A DNA stretch of 64,000 nucleotides from Jiangella alba (GTDB lineage: Bacteria; Actinomycetota; Actinomycetes; Jiangellales; Jiangellaceae), in NCBI RefSeq assembly GCF_900106035.1, contig NZ_FNUC01000001.1, forward strand, positions 215,548-279,547, read 5' to 3'. The notes below the pieces were generated by a model that saw nothing but the letters and a program-made list of their open reading frames with translations, was not told where the DNA came from and made no database searches. Position numbers and translations under genes: made by a program. This document shows, piece after piece, positions 16,274 through 25,635 of the stretch (its first letter is position 1; each line of letters begins with the position of its first letter).

Positions 16274-17368
16274 TCAGGACCGCACCGGCCGGCGCCCGCC
16301 GGGGCCGAGGTTGGGCCGGACGGAGTCGCGCACGATGAGCTGCGTGGCCAGCTTCCGATGCACGAGCCCGGGCCCCTCGCCGCGGGCGTCGGCCTGGTGC
16401 AGCGCCAGCCGGACGGCGGTGCGGCCCAGCTCCTCGTGCGGGATGTGAACGGTGGTCAGCCCGAGGTCGGCGGCCACGGCGAGGTCGTCGTAGCCGACCA
16501 TGGAGACGTCGTCGGGGACGCGCAGGCCGTGCTCGCGCAGCGCCTGGATGGCGCCGGCCGCCGCGGGGTCGTCGCCGGCGAAGATGGCGGTGAAGTCGAC
16601 CGGCCCGGCCTCGAGCCGCGCCTTCATCATCTGGTAGCCGGGCTGCCGGCCGAACTCGCCGGCCACGATCAGCGACTCGTCGGACTCGACGCCGAAGTCG
16701 GCCAGCGCGCGCAGGTGCCCGGCCAGCCGGCCCTCGGCGGTGGTCTGGCCCGGCTGCTTGCCGAGGTAGAGGATGCGCTCGTGCCCCTGGGTCAGCAGGT
16801 GGCTGGTGGCCGCGTAGGCGCCGCCCTCGTTGTCGAACTCGACGACCACGGCCGGGACGTCGCGGGCCAGCGGCGGACGGCCGACCAGCGCGAGCCGCGA
16901 GCCGGCGGCGTCGAGCGCCTGGGCGAACTGGCGCATGCGCGCGTGGTAGGCGTCGTCGGCGACCACGGTGCCGACGAGCACGACGGCGCGGGCGCCCTGC
17001 TCGCGCATCAGCTGGATGTAGGCCAGTTCCCGGTCGGGGTCGCCGCCGGTGGAGCAGACGAGGCAGAGGTGCTTGTCGTCGGTGGCCTGCTCCTCGACGC
17101 CCTGGGCGATGTAGGCCTGGAACTCGATGGCCACCGAGCCGACCAGGATCGCGACGGTCTTCGAGCTGCCCCCGGCCAGCGCCCGCGCGTGCGCGTTGGC
17201 GACGTAGTCGAGCTCCTCGACCGCGCGCAGGACCTTGTCCTTCGTGCTGGCCGCGGTCGGGTAGCCGCCGCCCAGGACCCGGGAGACCGTTGACATCGAG
17301 ACTCCGGCGCGGGCCGCGACGTCGCGGAGGGTGGCGCGGCCGGGTGCGGCCGTCAGGTCGTCAGTCAT
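16274..17368 (-). CDS. LacI-family repressor of locus 2
   Basis: Repressor of 364 residues. The N-terminal LacI helix-turn-helix reads ATLRDVAARAGVSMSTVSRV, followed by hinge-helix sequence around ALAGGSSKTVAILV. The remainder is a periplasmic-binding-protein-like effector domain typical of sugar-responsive LacI members. It starts at ATG 17368, divergent from the binding-protein gene at 17656. Two AAGCGCT motifs in the 287-base interval, one inside the operon promoter, fit LacI-type operators. It is therefore the likely repressor of the importer-phosphatase-sulfatase operon. It converges with the methyltransferase gene with three bases between stops. Confidence 0.94.
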   Translation of the reverse strand: MTDDLTAAPGRATLRDVAARAGVSMSTVSRVLGGGYPTAASTKDKVLRAVEELDYVANAHARALAGGSSKTVAILVGSVAIEFQAYIAQGVEEQATDDKHLCLVCSTGGDPDRELAYIQLMREQGARAVVLVGTVVADDAYHARMRQFAQALDAAGSRLALVGRPPLARDVPAVVVEFDNEGGAYAATSHLLTQGHERILYLGKQPGQTTAEGRLAGHLRALADFGVESDESLIVAGEFGRQPGYQMMKARLEAGPVDFTAIFAGDDPAAAGAIQALREHGLRVPDDVSMVGYDDLAVAADLGLTTVHIPHEELGRTAVRLALHQADARGEGPGLVHRKLATQLIVRDSVRPNLGPGGRRPVRS

Positions 17369-17424
17369 CGGTCCTTCGCTCCCTCGTGTGTGCGGACCTC
17401 ATCCAAGCATGGAGCCGGGATAGA

Positions 17425-17439
17425 AAGCGCTTGCGCAAG
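17425..17439. promoter_or_regulatory. LacI-type operator upstream of the repressor gene
   Basis: Two overlapping perfect palindromes occur here: AAGCGCTT (17425-17432) and CTTGCGCAAG (17430-17439). Central CG palindromes of this type are characteristic of LacI-family sites. The element is 57 bases upstream of the repressor start and about 179 bases from the second AAGCGCT site in the operon promoter. Confidence 0.5.
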
Positions 17440-17588
17440 AGTTGTCATAGTACCGAGCGCATCGATACCCGGCAATCTCGACGCCGATATCCCAGCTAGA
17501 CAGCCGGGAACCGCAGGCATGGCGCCGGCTCACGACGTCAGCGCCCTCGCGCGTGTTGCACCCTCTGCAACAGCAGTCGACCGACTCG

Positions 17589-17617
17589 TTGACACGTTTG
17601 TGGAAGCGCTATAGCTT
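17589..17617 (+). promoter_or_regulatory. Promoter of locus-2 operon with internal LacI-type operator
   Basis: A perfect -35 TTGACA (17589-17594) and a -10 TAGCTT (17612-17617) are 17 bases apart, giving a start near 17624 and a 5' leader of about 32 bases. The spacer contains GGAAGCGCTA (17602-17611), matching the AAGCGCT core found upstream of the LacI gene, so repressor binding would occlude RNA polymerase. The rest of the intergenic region (17440-17588) shows no other clear signal. Confidence 0.7.
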
Positions 17618-17655
17618 TGTGCGTCATTCGTCCAGGACCTCAGCGAGGAGGCGCC

Positions 17656-19635
17656 ATGAACGACCGTTCGTGGACGACCAGACCCATCACCCGCCGTCGC
17701 CTGCTGATCGCCGGTGGCGCCTCCGCCGGGCTCGTGGCGCTGTCGGGCTGTTCGTGGCTCGACACCGATCCCGCGGGCGACGCCGGCCCGTCCGAGGCGC
17801 CCGGCACCGACCTGCGCGAGGCGCCACAACTGGCCGCCCGGGTCGAGGCCGGCGAGTTGCCGCCGCTCAGCGAGCGGCTCCCGGCGAACCCCGCCGTCAT
17901 CGAGCCGGTCGACCGGCCCGGCGTCTACGGCGGCACCTGGACCAGCGCGCTGCTCGGCCCCGAGGACGAGGCCTGGCTGCAGCGCACGGTCGGCTACGAC
18001 CCGCTGATGCGCTGGAACCCGGAATGGACCGAGCCCGTCCCGAACATCGCCGAGTCGGTCGAGCAGTCCGACGACGGGCACGAGTTCCTCATCACGCTGC
18101 GGGCCGGCATGAAGTGGTCCGACGGCGCCCCGTTCACCGCCGACGACCTCGTCTTCGCGTTCCAGGACTTCCTGCTGACCAAGGAGCTGTCGCCCGCGGT
18201 CCCGTCGTTCCTCACCAACGGCGGCCAGCCGGCCACGCTGACCCGCGTCGACGACCAGTCGGTGCGGTTCACCTTCGCCGAGCCGAACGGGTTGTTCCTC
18301 GAACAGCTCGCGCTCATCAACAGCGGCGACGTCCTGGTCTCCCTGCCCGCGCACTACCTGCAGCAGTTCCACGCCGCCTACACCGAGGGGGCCGACGCGA
18401 CGGCGGCGTCGGCCGGCTTCGCGTCCTGGACCGAGCTGATGCTGGCCCGGTCGGAGACCTACCAGAACGCCGAGAAGCCGACGCTGAACGCGTGGATGCT
18501 GACCAACGCCCTGGGTGACGCCACGACGGTGACGGCCGAGCGCAACCCGTACTACTGGAAGACCGACCCGGACGGCCGCCAGCTGCCCTACCTCGACAGC
18601 CTCTCCTTCGAGGTGGTCTCCGACGCCGAGGTGATCCTGCTGAAGGCGACGAACGGCGAGTTCGCGTTCCACACCCGCCACGTCACCAGCCTGGCCAACA
18701 AGCCGGTGCTCGCCGAGGGCCGCGAAGAGGGCGGCTACGAGTTCATGACGCTGCAGAGCAGCCTGATGAACGAGATGGTGATCTTCCTCAACCTGACCCA
18801 CCAGGACCCGGTGAAGCGGGCCGTCTTCACCAACAAGGACTTCCGGATCGGGCTGTCGCACGCCATCGACCGCGACGAGCTGAACACCGCGACGTTCCAG
18901 GACGAGGGCGAGCCGTGGCAGGCCGCGCCCGCGCCGGACTCGCGCTACTACGACGAGGAGCTGGCCACCCAGTACCTGGAGTTCGACGTCGACCTCGCCA
19001 ACGAGGCGCTGGACCGCGCCGGCCTGACCCAGCGCGACGGCTCCGGCTTCCGGCTCGCACCGGACGGCAGCCCGCTGACGATCGAGGTCGAGGTCGCCGA
19101 GCCGGGCGTCGTGCCGTACTGGCTGGACGCGATGAACCTCGTCGTCGGCTACTGGAACGAGGTCGGCATCAACGCGCGCACCCGGCCCGAGGACCGCACG
19201 CTGTTCAAGGAGCGCACCGAGGCCAACCAGCACGACGCCGGGGTGTGGGTCGGGCCGGGCGGGCTGGGCGACGAGACCCGCCGGCCGTTCTTCTACCTGC
19301 CGACGATGCGCTTCGAGCAGGCGTTCGCGCCGGCCTGGGCGCAGTGGTACCAGACCAACGGCGCGCAGGGCGAGGAGCCGCCGGAGCCGACCCGCCGGCA
19401 GTGCGAGCTGTTCTGGGAGCTGGCCCGCACGCCCGACCCGGACCAGCGCGAGGAGCTGTTCGGCCAGATCCTCGAGATCGCCCGCGACGAGTTCTACGTC
19501 ATCGGCACGCTGCGGGTCCCGACCGGCTACGGCATCGTCCGCGACGACTTCCACAACGTGCCGGAGGAGATGCCCGAGTCGTTCGACTTCGCGACGCCGG
19601 GCGGCTCCAGCCCCTGCCAGTACTTCATCGAGTAG
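17656..19635 (+). CDS. Family 5 ABC solute-binding lipoprotein (Dpp/Opp type), locus 2
   Basis: Binding protein of 659 residues, long for the family (usually ~520-600) and like those serving oligosaccharide or large-peptide importers. The N-terminus combines a twin-arginine-like RRRLLIAGG with a lipobox LSGC, so it is exported and lipid-anchored. The family 5 core contains KWSDGAPFTADDLVFAF, a hallmark of DppA/OppA proteins. ATG at 17656 follows GAGGAGG; an in-frame ATG at 17617 lies within the predicted promoter and is discarded. It heads the LacI-controlled operon. Peptide is the textbook ligand, but the sulfatase and DUF2264 neighbours suggest a charged oligosaccharide. Confidence 0.93.
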   Translation: MNDRSWTTRPITRRRLLIAGGASAGLVALSGCSWLDTDPAGDAGPSEAPGTDLREAPQLAARVEAGELPPLSERLPANPAVIEPVDRPGVYGGTWTSALLGPEDEAWLQRTVGYDPLMRWNPEWTEPVPNIAESVEQSDDGHEFLITLRAGMKWSDGAPFTADDLVFAFQDFLLTKELSPAVPSFLTNGGQPATLTRVDDQSVRFTFAEPNGLFLEQLALINSGDVLVSLPAHYLQQFHAAYTEGADATAASAGFASWTELMLARSETYQNAEKPTLNAWMLTNALGDATTVTAERNPYYWKTDPDGRQLPYLDSLSFEVVSDAEVILLKATNGEFAFHTRHVTSLANKPVLAEGREEGGYEFMTLQSSLMNEMVIFLNLTHQDPVKRAVFTNKDFRIGLSHAIDRDELNTATFQDEGEPWQAAPAPDSRYYDEELATQYLEFDVDLANEALDRAGLTQRDGSGFRLAPDGSPLTIEVEVAEPGVVPYWLDAMNLVVGYWNEVGINARTRPEDRTLFKERTEANQHDAGVWVGPGGLGDETRRPFFYLPTMRFEQAFAPAWAQWYQTNGAQGEEPPEPTRRQCELFWELARTPDPDQREELFGQILEIARDEFYVIGTLRVPTGYGIVRDDFHNVPEEMPESFDFATPGGSSPCQYFIE

Positions 19636-19644
19636 GGGCCGCGT

Positions 19645-20640
19645 GTGCTGACCTTCGTCGTCCGCCGCGTCGCCCTGATGATCCCGACGCTGGTGCTGAT
19701 CTCGATCGTGACGTTCACGATCATCCAGCTGCCACCCGGCGACTTCCTGACCACCTACGTCACGAACCTCAGTGCACAGGGTGAGCAGGTCGACCCGGCC
19801 GAGGTGGCGGCGCTGCGGGCGCGGTACGGGCTGGACGAGCCGCTGCCGGCGCAGTACCTCACCTGGATCTGGGGCATCGTGTCCGACGGCGACTTCGGCC
19901 GCTCGTTCGAGTGGAACCGGCCGGTCGCGGAGATGATCTCCGACCGGCTGCCGCTGACCATCGTGTTCATGGCCGCGACGGTGGTCTTCACCTGGATCAT
20001 CGCGTTCCCGATCGGCCTGTACTCGGCGATCCGGCAGTACTCGATCACCGACTACGTCGCGACCACCATCGGCTTCCTCGGCCTGGCGATCCCGAACTTC
20101 CTGCTCGCGCTGGCGCTGATGTGGATGGGCCTGAACGTGTTCGGGCAGGACTCCGTCGGCGGGTTGTTCTCACCGGAGTACAAGGACGCCGCCTGGAACC
20201 TGGGGAAGGTGCTGGACCTCATGGGGCACCTCTGGGTGCCGATGGTCGTGCTCGGCACCGCCGGCACGGCCGGCCTGATCCGCATCCTGCGCGCCAACCT
20301 GCTCGACGAGCTGCGCAAGCCGTACGTGACGGCGGCCCGGGCGCGCGGCATGCCGGAGCGCCGGCTGCTGCTGCGGTACCCGATGCGGGTGGCGCTGAAC
20401 CCGTTCGTGTCGACGATCGGCTGGGTGCTGCCGGTACTGATCGGCGGCGAGGTGATCGTCTCGTCGGTGCTGTCGCTCGAGACCACCGGGCCGCTGCTGC
20501 TGTCGTCATTGCAGAGCCAGGACATGTACCTGGCCGGCTCGATCATCCTGCTGGTCAGCGTCATGACCGTGATCGGCACGCTGATCTCCGACCTGCTGCT
20601 GGCCTGGCTGGATCCGCGGATCCGGCACCGGATGGCCTGA
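19645..20640 (+). CDS. ABC permease, DppB type, locus 2
   Basis: Membrane subunit of 331 residues for the Dpp/Opp-type importer. It begins with the characteristic VVRRVALMIPTLVLISIV first helix, followed by an extracytoplasmic segment with the ARYGLDEPLPAQYL pattern and five more helices. The cytoplasmic coupling loop reads YVTAARARGMPERRLLLRY. The start is GTG 19645, nine bases after the binding-protein stop; the ribosome site is weak, so coupling is likely. It pairs with the DppC-type subunit ten bases downstream. Confidence 0.94.
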   Translation: MLTFVVRRVALMIPTLVLISIVTFTIIQLPPGDFLTTYVTNLSAQGEQVDPAEVAALRARYGLDEPLPAQYLTWIWGIVSDGDFGRSFEWNRPVAEMISDRLPLTIVFMAATVVFTWIIAFPIGLYSAIRQYSITDYVATTIGFLGLAIPNFLLALALMWMGLNVFGQDSVGGLFSPEYKDAAWNLGKVLDLMGHLWVPMVVLGTAGTAGLIRILRANLLDELRKPYVTAARARGMPERRLLLRYPMRVALNPFVSTIGWVLPVLIGGEVIVSSVLSLETTGPLLLSSLQSQDMYLAGSIILLVSVMTVIGTLISDLLLAWLDPRIRHRMA

Positions 20641-20649
20641 GAGGACGCC

Positions 20650-21774
20650 GTGAGCCGACCTACAGAGGTGGACCCCTCGGCCGACGCCGACCTCGCCGTC
20701 GCGTCGCAGCGCACCCTGGTGTGGCGGGCGCTGCGCCGGCACAAGCTGGCGATGGCCGGGCTCGTCGTCACCTGCCTGCTCTACCTGGTGGCCGTGTTCG
20801 CCGACTTCCTGGCGCCCTACGACCCCAGCGACATCAACGCCGACTACGCCTACGCGCCGCCGCAGCAGTTGCACGTCGTCGACACCTCCGACGGCTGGGA
20901 CTGGGGCCTGTACGTCAACGGCTACGAGCAGACCCGCGACCCGGAGACGCTGGCGCTGACGTTCCGCGAGAACCCGGACGAGAAGATCCCGGTGCGCTTC
21001 TTCGCCCGCGGGCCGGAGTACGAGCTGTTCGGGCTGATCAGCACGAACATCCACCTGCTCGGCCCGGCCGACCCGGACGGACCGCCGATGTACCTGCTCG
21101 GCGCCAGCCGGACCGGCCACGACCAGCTGTCGCGGATCCTGCACGGCACCCGCGTCTCGATGTCGATCGGCCTGGTCGGCCTGGCCATGGCGTTCGCCCT
21201 CGGCGTGGTGCTCGGCGGTGCTTCGGGCTACTTCGGCGGCAAGGTCGACGCCGTCATCCAGCGGCTGGTCGAGTTCTTCATGTCGGTGCCGGCGATCCCG
21301 CTGTGGCTGGGCCTGGCAGCGGCGCTGCCACGCGACTGGGGCTCACTGCAGCGCTACCTGGCCATCACGGTGATCCTGTCGATCATCAACTGGACCGACC
21401 TCGCCCGGGTGGTGCGCGGACGGTTCCTGGCGCTGCGCGGCGAGGACTTCGTGACGGCGGCCTACCTCGACGGCATCAGCCGGCCGCGGATCATCGGCCG
21501 GCACCTGCTGCCGTCGTTCGCCAGCCACCTGATCGCGGCGATGACGCTGTCCATCCCGGCGATGATCCTGGCCGAGACGTCGCTGTCGTTCCTGGGCCTG
21601 GGGCTGCGGCCACCGACGGTGAGCTGGGGCGTCCTGCTCAGCGACGTCGACGTGCGGGCGCTGGAGACGGCGCCGTGGCTGCTGCTGCCCGGGCTGGCCG
21701 TGGTCGTCGCCGTCCTGTCGATCAACTTCCTCGGCGACGGCTTGCGCGACGCCGCCGACCCCTATCAGTCATGA
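20650..21774 (+). CDS. ABC permease, DppC type with enlarged extracytoplasmic domain, locus 2
   Basis: Partner permease of 374 residues, longer than the ~300 typical of DppC. The first helix (about 35-52) is followed by an extra domain of roughly 100 residues, with [14 protein letters not shown] and [12 protein letters not shown], before the five remaining helices. Similar insertions occur in DppC relatives linked to oligosaccharide uptake, so it may contact the large binding protein. The coupling loop reads [22 protein letters not shown] at 20650 has GAGGA upstream. Its stop overlaps the ATPase start (ATGA). Confidence 0.93.
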   Translation: MSRPTEVDPSADADLAVASQRTLVWRALRRHKLAMAGLVVTCLLYLVAVFADFLAPYDPSDINADYAYAPPQQLHVVDTSDGWDWGLYVNGYEQTRDPETLALTFRENPDEKIPVRFFARGPEYELFGLISTNIHLLGPADPDGPPMYLLGASRTGHDQLSRILHGTRVSMSIGLVGLAMAFALGVVLGGASGYFGGKVDAVIQRLVEFFMSVPAIPLWLGLAAALPRDWGSLQRYLAITVILSIINWTDLARVVRGRFLALRGEDFVTAAYLDGISRPRIIGRHLLPSFASHLIAAMTLSIPAMILAETSLSFLGLGLRPPTVSWGVLLSDVDVRALETAPWLLLPGLAVVVAVLSINFLGDGLRDAADPYQS

Positions 21775-23930
21775 GCGCCGAGGGAGCGACCGTGAGCCGA
21801 TCCGATGTCCTGCTGGACGTGCAGGGGCTGAAGACCCACTTCGCGACCGACGACGGCGTCGTCCGGGCGGTCGACGGGGTGGACCTGAGCCTCGCCCGCG
21901 GCCGCACGACCTGCCTCGTCGGCGAGTCGGGGTGCGGGAAGTCGATCACCGCGCGGTCCATCCTGCAGCTGGTCGACCCGCCGGGACGGATCACCGCGGG
22001 CCACGTCTGGTGGCACGGCGACCCCGACGCGGCCGAGCCGGCCGACCTCGCCGCGCTGGACCCGCGCGGCGAGCGGATGCGGTCGATGCGCGGCGCCGAC
22101 ATCTCGATGATCTTCCAGGAGCCGATGGCCGCGATGTCGCCGATGTACACCGTCGGCGAGCAGCTGGTCGAGGCGATCCAGCTGCACCTGCCGCTGTCGC
22201 GCCGCGAGGCCACCGAGAAGGCGGTGCACCTGCTCGGCCGGGTCGGCATCCCGCGGCCGGAGCAGCGGATGCACGCCTACTCGTTCCAGCTCTCCGGCGG
22301 CATGTGCCAGCGGGTCATGATCGCCATGGCGCTGGCCTGCGAGCCGTCGCTGCTGATCGCGGACGAGCCGACCACCGCCCTGGACGTCACCACGCAGGCC
22401 CGCATCCTCGACCTGCTGGCCGAGCTGCAGGCCGACACCGGCATGGCGATGCTGTTCATCACCCACGACCTCGGTGTGGTCGCGGAGATCGCCGACGACG
22501 TCGCCGTCATGTACCTCGGCCAGGTGGTCGAGGAGGGGTCGGTCACCGACGTGTTCGACCACCCCCGCCACCCCTACACGCAGGCGCTGATCGCGTCGGT
22601 CCCGCGGCTGGGCAGCCGGGGCGGGCGGACGTCGCGGCTGGCCGCCATCGAGGGGATCGTCCCGCACCCGCTGCTGCGCCCGGCCGGCTGCTCGTTCCAC
22701 CCGCGCTGCCACGCGCCGGTCGGCGACGCCTGCGAGGAGCTGACGCCCGAGCTGCACGCCGTGGACGGCGGGCCGGCGGCGCGCTGCCACTGGTACGACG
22801 ACGCCCTGCGGCCGGAGGGGCGGACGCTGCCGGTCATCCCGGCCGAGCCCGCCGTCGCCGCCACTGCCCCGGCGCCGGTCCCGCGCGACGAGGCGGCGCC
22901 GGTGCTCGAGGTGCGCGACCTCACCGTGCACTACCCGGTGAAGCGCGGCCTGCTCAACCGCACCGTCGGGCACGTCCGCGCCGTCGACGGCGTGGGCCTC
23001 ACCATCGCGGCCGGCGAGACGCTGGGCCTGGTCGGCGAGTCCGGCTGCGGCAAGACCACGCTGGGCCGGGCGGTCGTGCGGGCGCTCGCGCCGACGTCCG
23101 GGCAGATCGTCTACCACGGCGACAAGGGCGCGGTGGACCTCGCCGGGCTGTCCGACTCCGCGCTGCGGGCGTACCGCGGCCAGGTCCGGATGATCTTCCA
23201 GGACCCGTTCAGTGCGCTGAACCCGCGCATGACGCTGCTGCAGCTGCTGGCCGAGCCGTTCCGCAACCCGGCGGTGCGCCGCGGCCACATCGACTCCGAG
23301 ACCGAGCAGCGGGTGGCCGACATGCTGGTCCGCGTCGGGCTGCGCCCGGAGTACATGCGCCGCTACCCGCACGCGTTCTCCGGCGGCCAGCGCCAGCGGG
23401 TCAACATCGCGCGGGCGCTGATCACCCGGCCCCGGCTGGTCGTCGCCGACGAGGCGGTGTCGGCGCTCGACGTGTCGGTGCGCGCGCAGATCCTCAACCT
23501 GCTCGCCGACCTGCGCGACGAGTACGACTTCACCTACCTGTTCATCAGCCACGACCTGTCGGTCGTCGAGCACCTGTGCGACCGCGTCGCGGTGATGTAC
23601 CTCGGCCGGATCGTCGAGACCACGACGACGGACCGGTTGTTCGACGCGCCGCGGCACCCGTACACCGAGGCGCTGCTCTCGGCGGTGCCGGTCGCCGACC
23701 CGCACCGCCGCGGCGGCCGGACGACGCGGCTGTCCGACGAGCTGCCCGACCCGGCCGCTCCCCCGCCCGGCTGCGCGTTCCACACCCGCTGCCCACACGC
23801 GCGCGCCGAGCGCTGCGGCACCGAGGTCCCGCAGCTGCGCGGCATCGCGCCGGACCACGACGTCGCCTGTCACCACGCCGAAGCCCTGGAGCTTCGCGGC
23901 GTGCGCCACCCGATCTCGTCGCCGAGCTGA
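21771..23930 (+). CDS. Fused dipeptide-type ABC ATPase (DppD-DppF), locus 2
   Basis: Single polypeptide of 719 residues carrying two complete ATPase domains. The first has Walker A GESGCGKS, signature LSGGMCQRV and Walker [13 protein letters not shown]. The second has [17 protein letters not shown] and [12 protein letters not shown], where Ala replaces the usual Pro. Each is followed by the oligopeptide-transporter C-terminal segment with Cys pairs (CSFHPRC and CAFHTRC). It powers the DppBC-type channel from the cytoplasm. ATG 21771 overlaps the previous stop, favouring coupled translation; GTG 21792, with GGGAG five bases upstream, is a serious alternative start. This is the only transporter ATPase in the window. 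Confidence 0.95.
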   Translation: MSAEGATVSRSDVLLDVQGLKTHFATDDGVVRAVDGVDLSLARGRTTCLVGESGCGKSITARSILQLVDPPGRITAGHVWWHGDPDAAEPADLAALDPRGERMRSMRGADISMIFQEPMAAMSPMYTVGEQLVEAIQLHLPLSRREATEKAVHLLGRVGIPRPEQRMHAYSFQLSGGMCQRVMIAMALACEPSLLIADEPTTALDVTTQARILDLLAELQADTGMAMLFITHDLGVVAEIADDVAVMYLGQVVEEGSVTDVFDHPRHPYTQALIASVPRLGSRGGRTSRLAAIEGIVPHPLLRPAGCSFHPRCHAPVGDACEELTPELHAVDGGPAARCHWYDDALRPEGRTLPVIPAEPAVAATAPAPVPRDEAAPVLEVRDLTVHYPVKRGLLNRTVGHVRAVDGVGLTIAAGETLGLVGESGCGKTTLGRAVVRALAPTSGQIVYHGDKGAVDLAGLSDSALRAYRGQVRMIFQDPFSALNPRMTLLQLLAEPFRNPAVRRGHIDSETEQRVADMLVRVGLRPEYMRRYPHAFSGGQRQRVNIARALITRPRLVVADEAVSALDVSVRAQILNLLADLRDEYDFTYLFISHDLSVVEHLCDRVAVMYLGRIVETTTTDRLFDAPRHPYTEALLSAVPVADPHRRGGRTTRLSDELPDPAAPPPGCAFHTRCPHARAERCGTEVPQLRGIAPDHDVACHHAEALELRGVRHPISSPS

Positions 23931-23961
23931 GGCCGGCGACCCGGTAGAGGAGGTACCGCAC

Positions 23962-25635
23962 ATGGCCGAATCCCTCACCCGACGCCGGTTACTCGGAGCG
24001 GCAGGCGCGACCGGCGCCTGGCTCGCCTGGGCAGCAGCCGGCAACTCCGCCCACGCCGTCTGGGCGAAGCCGCGTTTCACCGTCAATCCGTTCACCCTCG
24101 GCGTCGCGTCCGGCGAGCCGTGCCCGGACGGCGTCGTGCTCTGGACCAGGCTGGCGCCGGACCCGCTGGCCGCCGACGGCGCCGGCGGCATGCCCGCACA
24201 GGTCGTGCAGGTGCAGTGGCAGGTGGCGACGGACCCGGCGTTCAGCCACGTCGTCGCCACCGGCACCGAGCGCGCGACACCGGAGCTCGGGCACTCCGTC
24301 CACGCCGAGGTCACCGGCCTGAGCCCGGACCGGGAGTACTTCTACCGGTTCCGCGTCGGCGCCGACACCAGCGCCGTCGGCCGCACCAAGACCACCCCCG
24401 TGGCGCCCGGCGGCAGCCGGCTGAAGTTCGCGCTGGCCTGCTGCCAGAACTACGCCGCCGGCTACTACACCGCGTACGAGCACCTCGCCCAGCAGGACAT
24501 CGACCTGGTGGTGTTCGTCGGCGACTACATCTACGAGGGCCCCGGCCAGGGCACGATCGGCCGGCCGCACCAGCCGCCGCGGGAGATCTTCACGCTGGCC
24601 GACTACCGGATCCGCTACGCGCAGTACAAGTCCGACCCCGCGCTGCAGGCCGCGCACGCCCGGGCGCCCTGGCTGGTCGTGTTCGACGACCACGAGGTCG
24701 ACAACAACTGGACCGGCGACCTGCCCAGCGACGACCAGACCGTCGAGGACTTCCTGCGGCGTCGGGCGCTGGCGTTCCAGGCGTACTACGAGTCGATGCC
24801 GCTGCGCCCGTTCTCCGCGCCCGTCGGCGACGACATCCAGATCTACCGGCGCTCCACCTGGGGCGGGCTGGCGACGTTCCACGTCGTCGACACCCGGCAG
24901 TACCGCGACCCGTACGCCTGCGGCGGCGCCGACTTCTCCACCTGCCCCGAGGCGTTCGACCCGGCCCGCACGATGCTCGGGTTCCCGCAGGAGGCGTGGC
25001 TGGCCGACGGGTTCCGCCAGTCGCGGACCCGCTGGGACTTCGTCGCCCAGCAGGGCGCGTTCGTCCGGCGCTGGGTCGACCAGAACGGCGTGCTGATGCT
25101 GAAGATGGACGCGTGGGACGGCTACGTCGGCTCCCAGCAGCGGGTGACGCAGGCCTGGGTCGACGCCGGCGTGCGCAACCCGGTCGTGCTGTCCGGCGAC
25201 ATCCACGCGCACTGGGCCTCGGACCTGAAACTCGACTACGACACCGCCGGCGCGCCGCTGGTGGGGTCGGAGCTGATCGCGACGTCCATCTCGTCCGGTG
25301 GCACCGGCCGCGACCACGTCCCCGGCGTGCACCCCACCTTCGCCGACAACCCGCACCTGCGCTTCTACACCAACCTGCGCGGCTACATCACCGTCACCGT
25401 GACACCGGAGCAGCTGCAGGCCGACTACCAGTGCGTCCGCGACGTCATGGTCCCGGGCGCCGAGGTGTTCCGGCGGGCGTCGTTCGTCATCGACGACGGC
25501 GTGCGCGGGATGCGCCAGATCTACGACGGGCCGCCCGCCGCGGCGCCGGCCCGCGAGCTCACCGAGGCCGAGCGGCGCAAGGCCATCGACGAACTGATCG
25601 CCTGGGAGTCCGGCGACGAGCAGGAGGGGGTGTGA
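23962..25635 (+). CDS. phoD: Alkaline phosphatase D (PhoD family), locus 2
   Basis: Exported phosphomonoesterase or phosphodiesterase of 557 residues. The N-terminal LTRRRLLGAAGATGAWLAW is a twin-arginine signal, expected because PhoD folds with metals before export. A beta-sandwich PhoD N-terminal domain (about 35-140, GVASGEPCPDGVVLWTRL) leads into the metallophosphatase core with VFVGDYIYEG, VFDDHEVDNNW and LSGDIHAHW, the metal ligands. ATG at 23962 follows GAGGAGGT. It lies inside the LacI-controlled operon between the ATPase and DUF2264 genes, which is unusual for a phosphate-stress enzyme and suggests processing of a phosphorylated substrate outside the cell. Confidence 0.94.
   Translation: MAESLTRRRLLGAAGATGAWLAWAAAGNSAHAVWAKPRFTVNPFTLGVASGEPCPDGVVLWTRLAPDPLAADGAGGMPAQVVQVQWQVATDPAFSHVVATGTERATPELGHSVHAEVTGLSPDREYFYRFRVGADTSAVGRTKTTPVAPGGSRLKFALACCQNYAAGYYTAYEHLAQQDIDLVVFVGDYIYEGPGQGTIGRPHQPPREIFTLADYRIRYAQYKSDPALQAAHARAPWLVVFDDHEVDNNWTGDLPSDDQTVEDFLRRRALAFQAYYESMPLRPFSAPVGDDIQIYRRSTWGGLATFHVVDTRQYRDPYACGGADFSTCPEAFDPARTMLGFPQEAWLADGFRQSRTRWDFVAQQGAFVRRWVDQNGVLMLKMDAWDGYVGSQQRVTQAWVDAGVRNPVVLSGDIHAHWASDLKLDYDTAGAPLVGSELIATSISSGGTGRDHVPGVHPTFADNPHLRFYTNLRGYITVTVTPEQLQADYQCVRDVMVPGAEVFRRASFVIDDGVRGMRQIYDGPPAAAPARELTEAERRKAIDELIAWESGDEQEGV

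Noticed and set aside
19911..21770. Upstream extension of the fused ATPase frame
   Set aside because: It crosses both permease genes in another frame; homology begins at ATG 21771 or GTG 21792.
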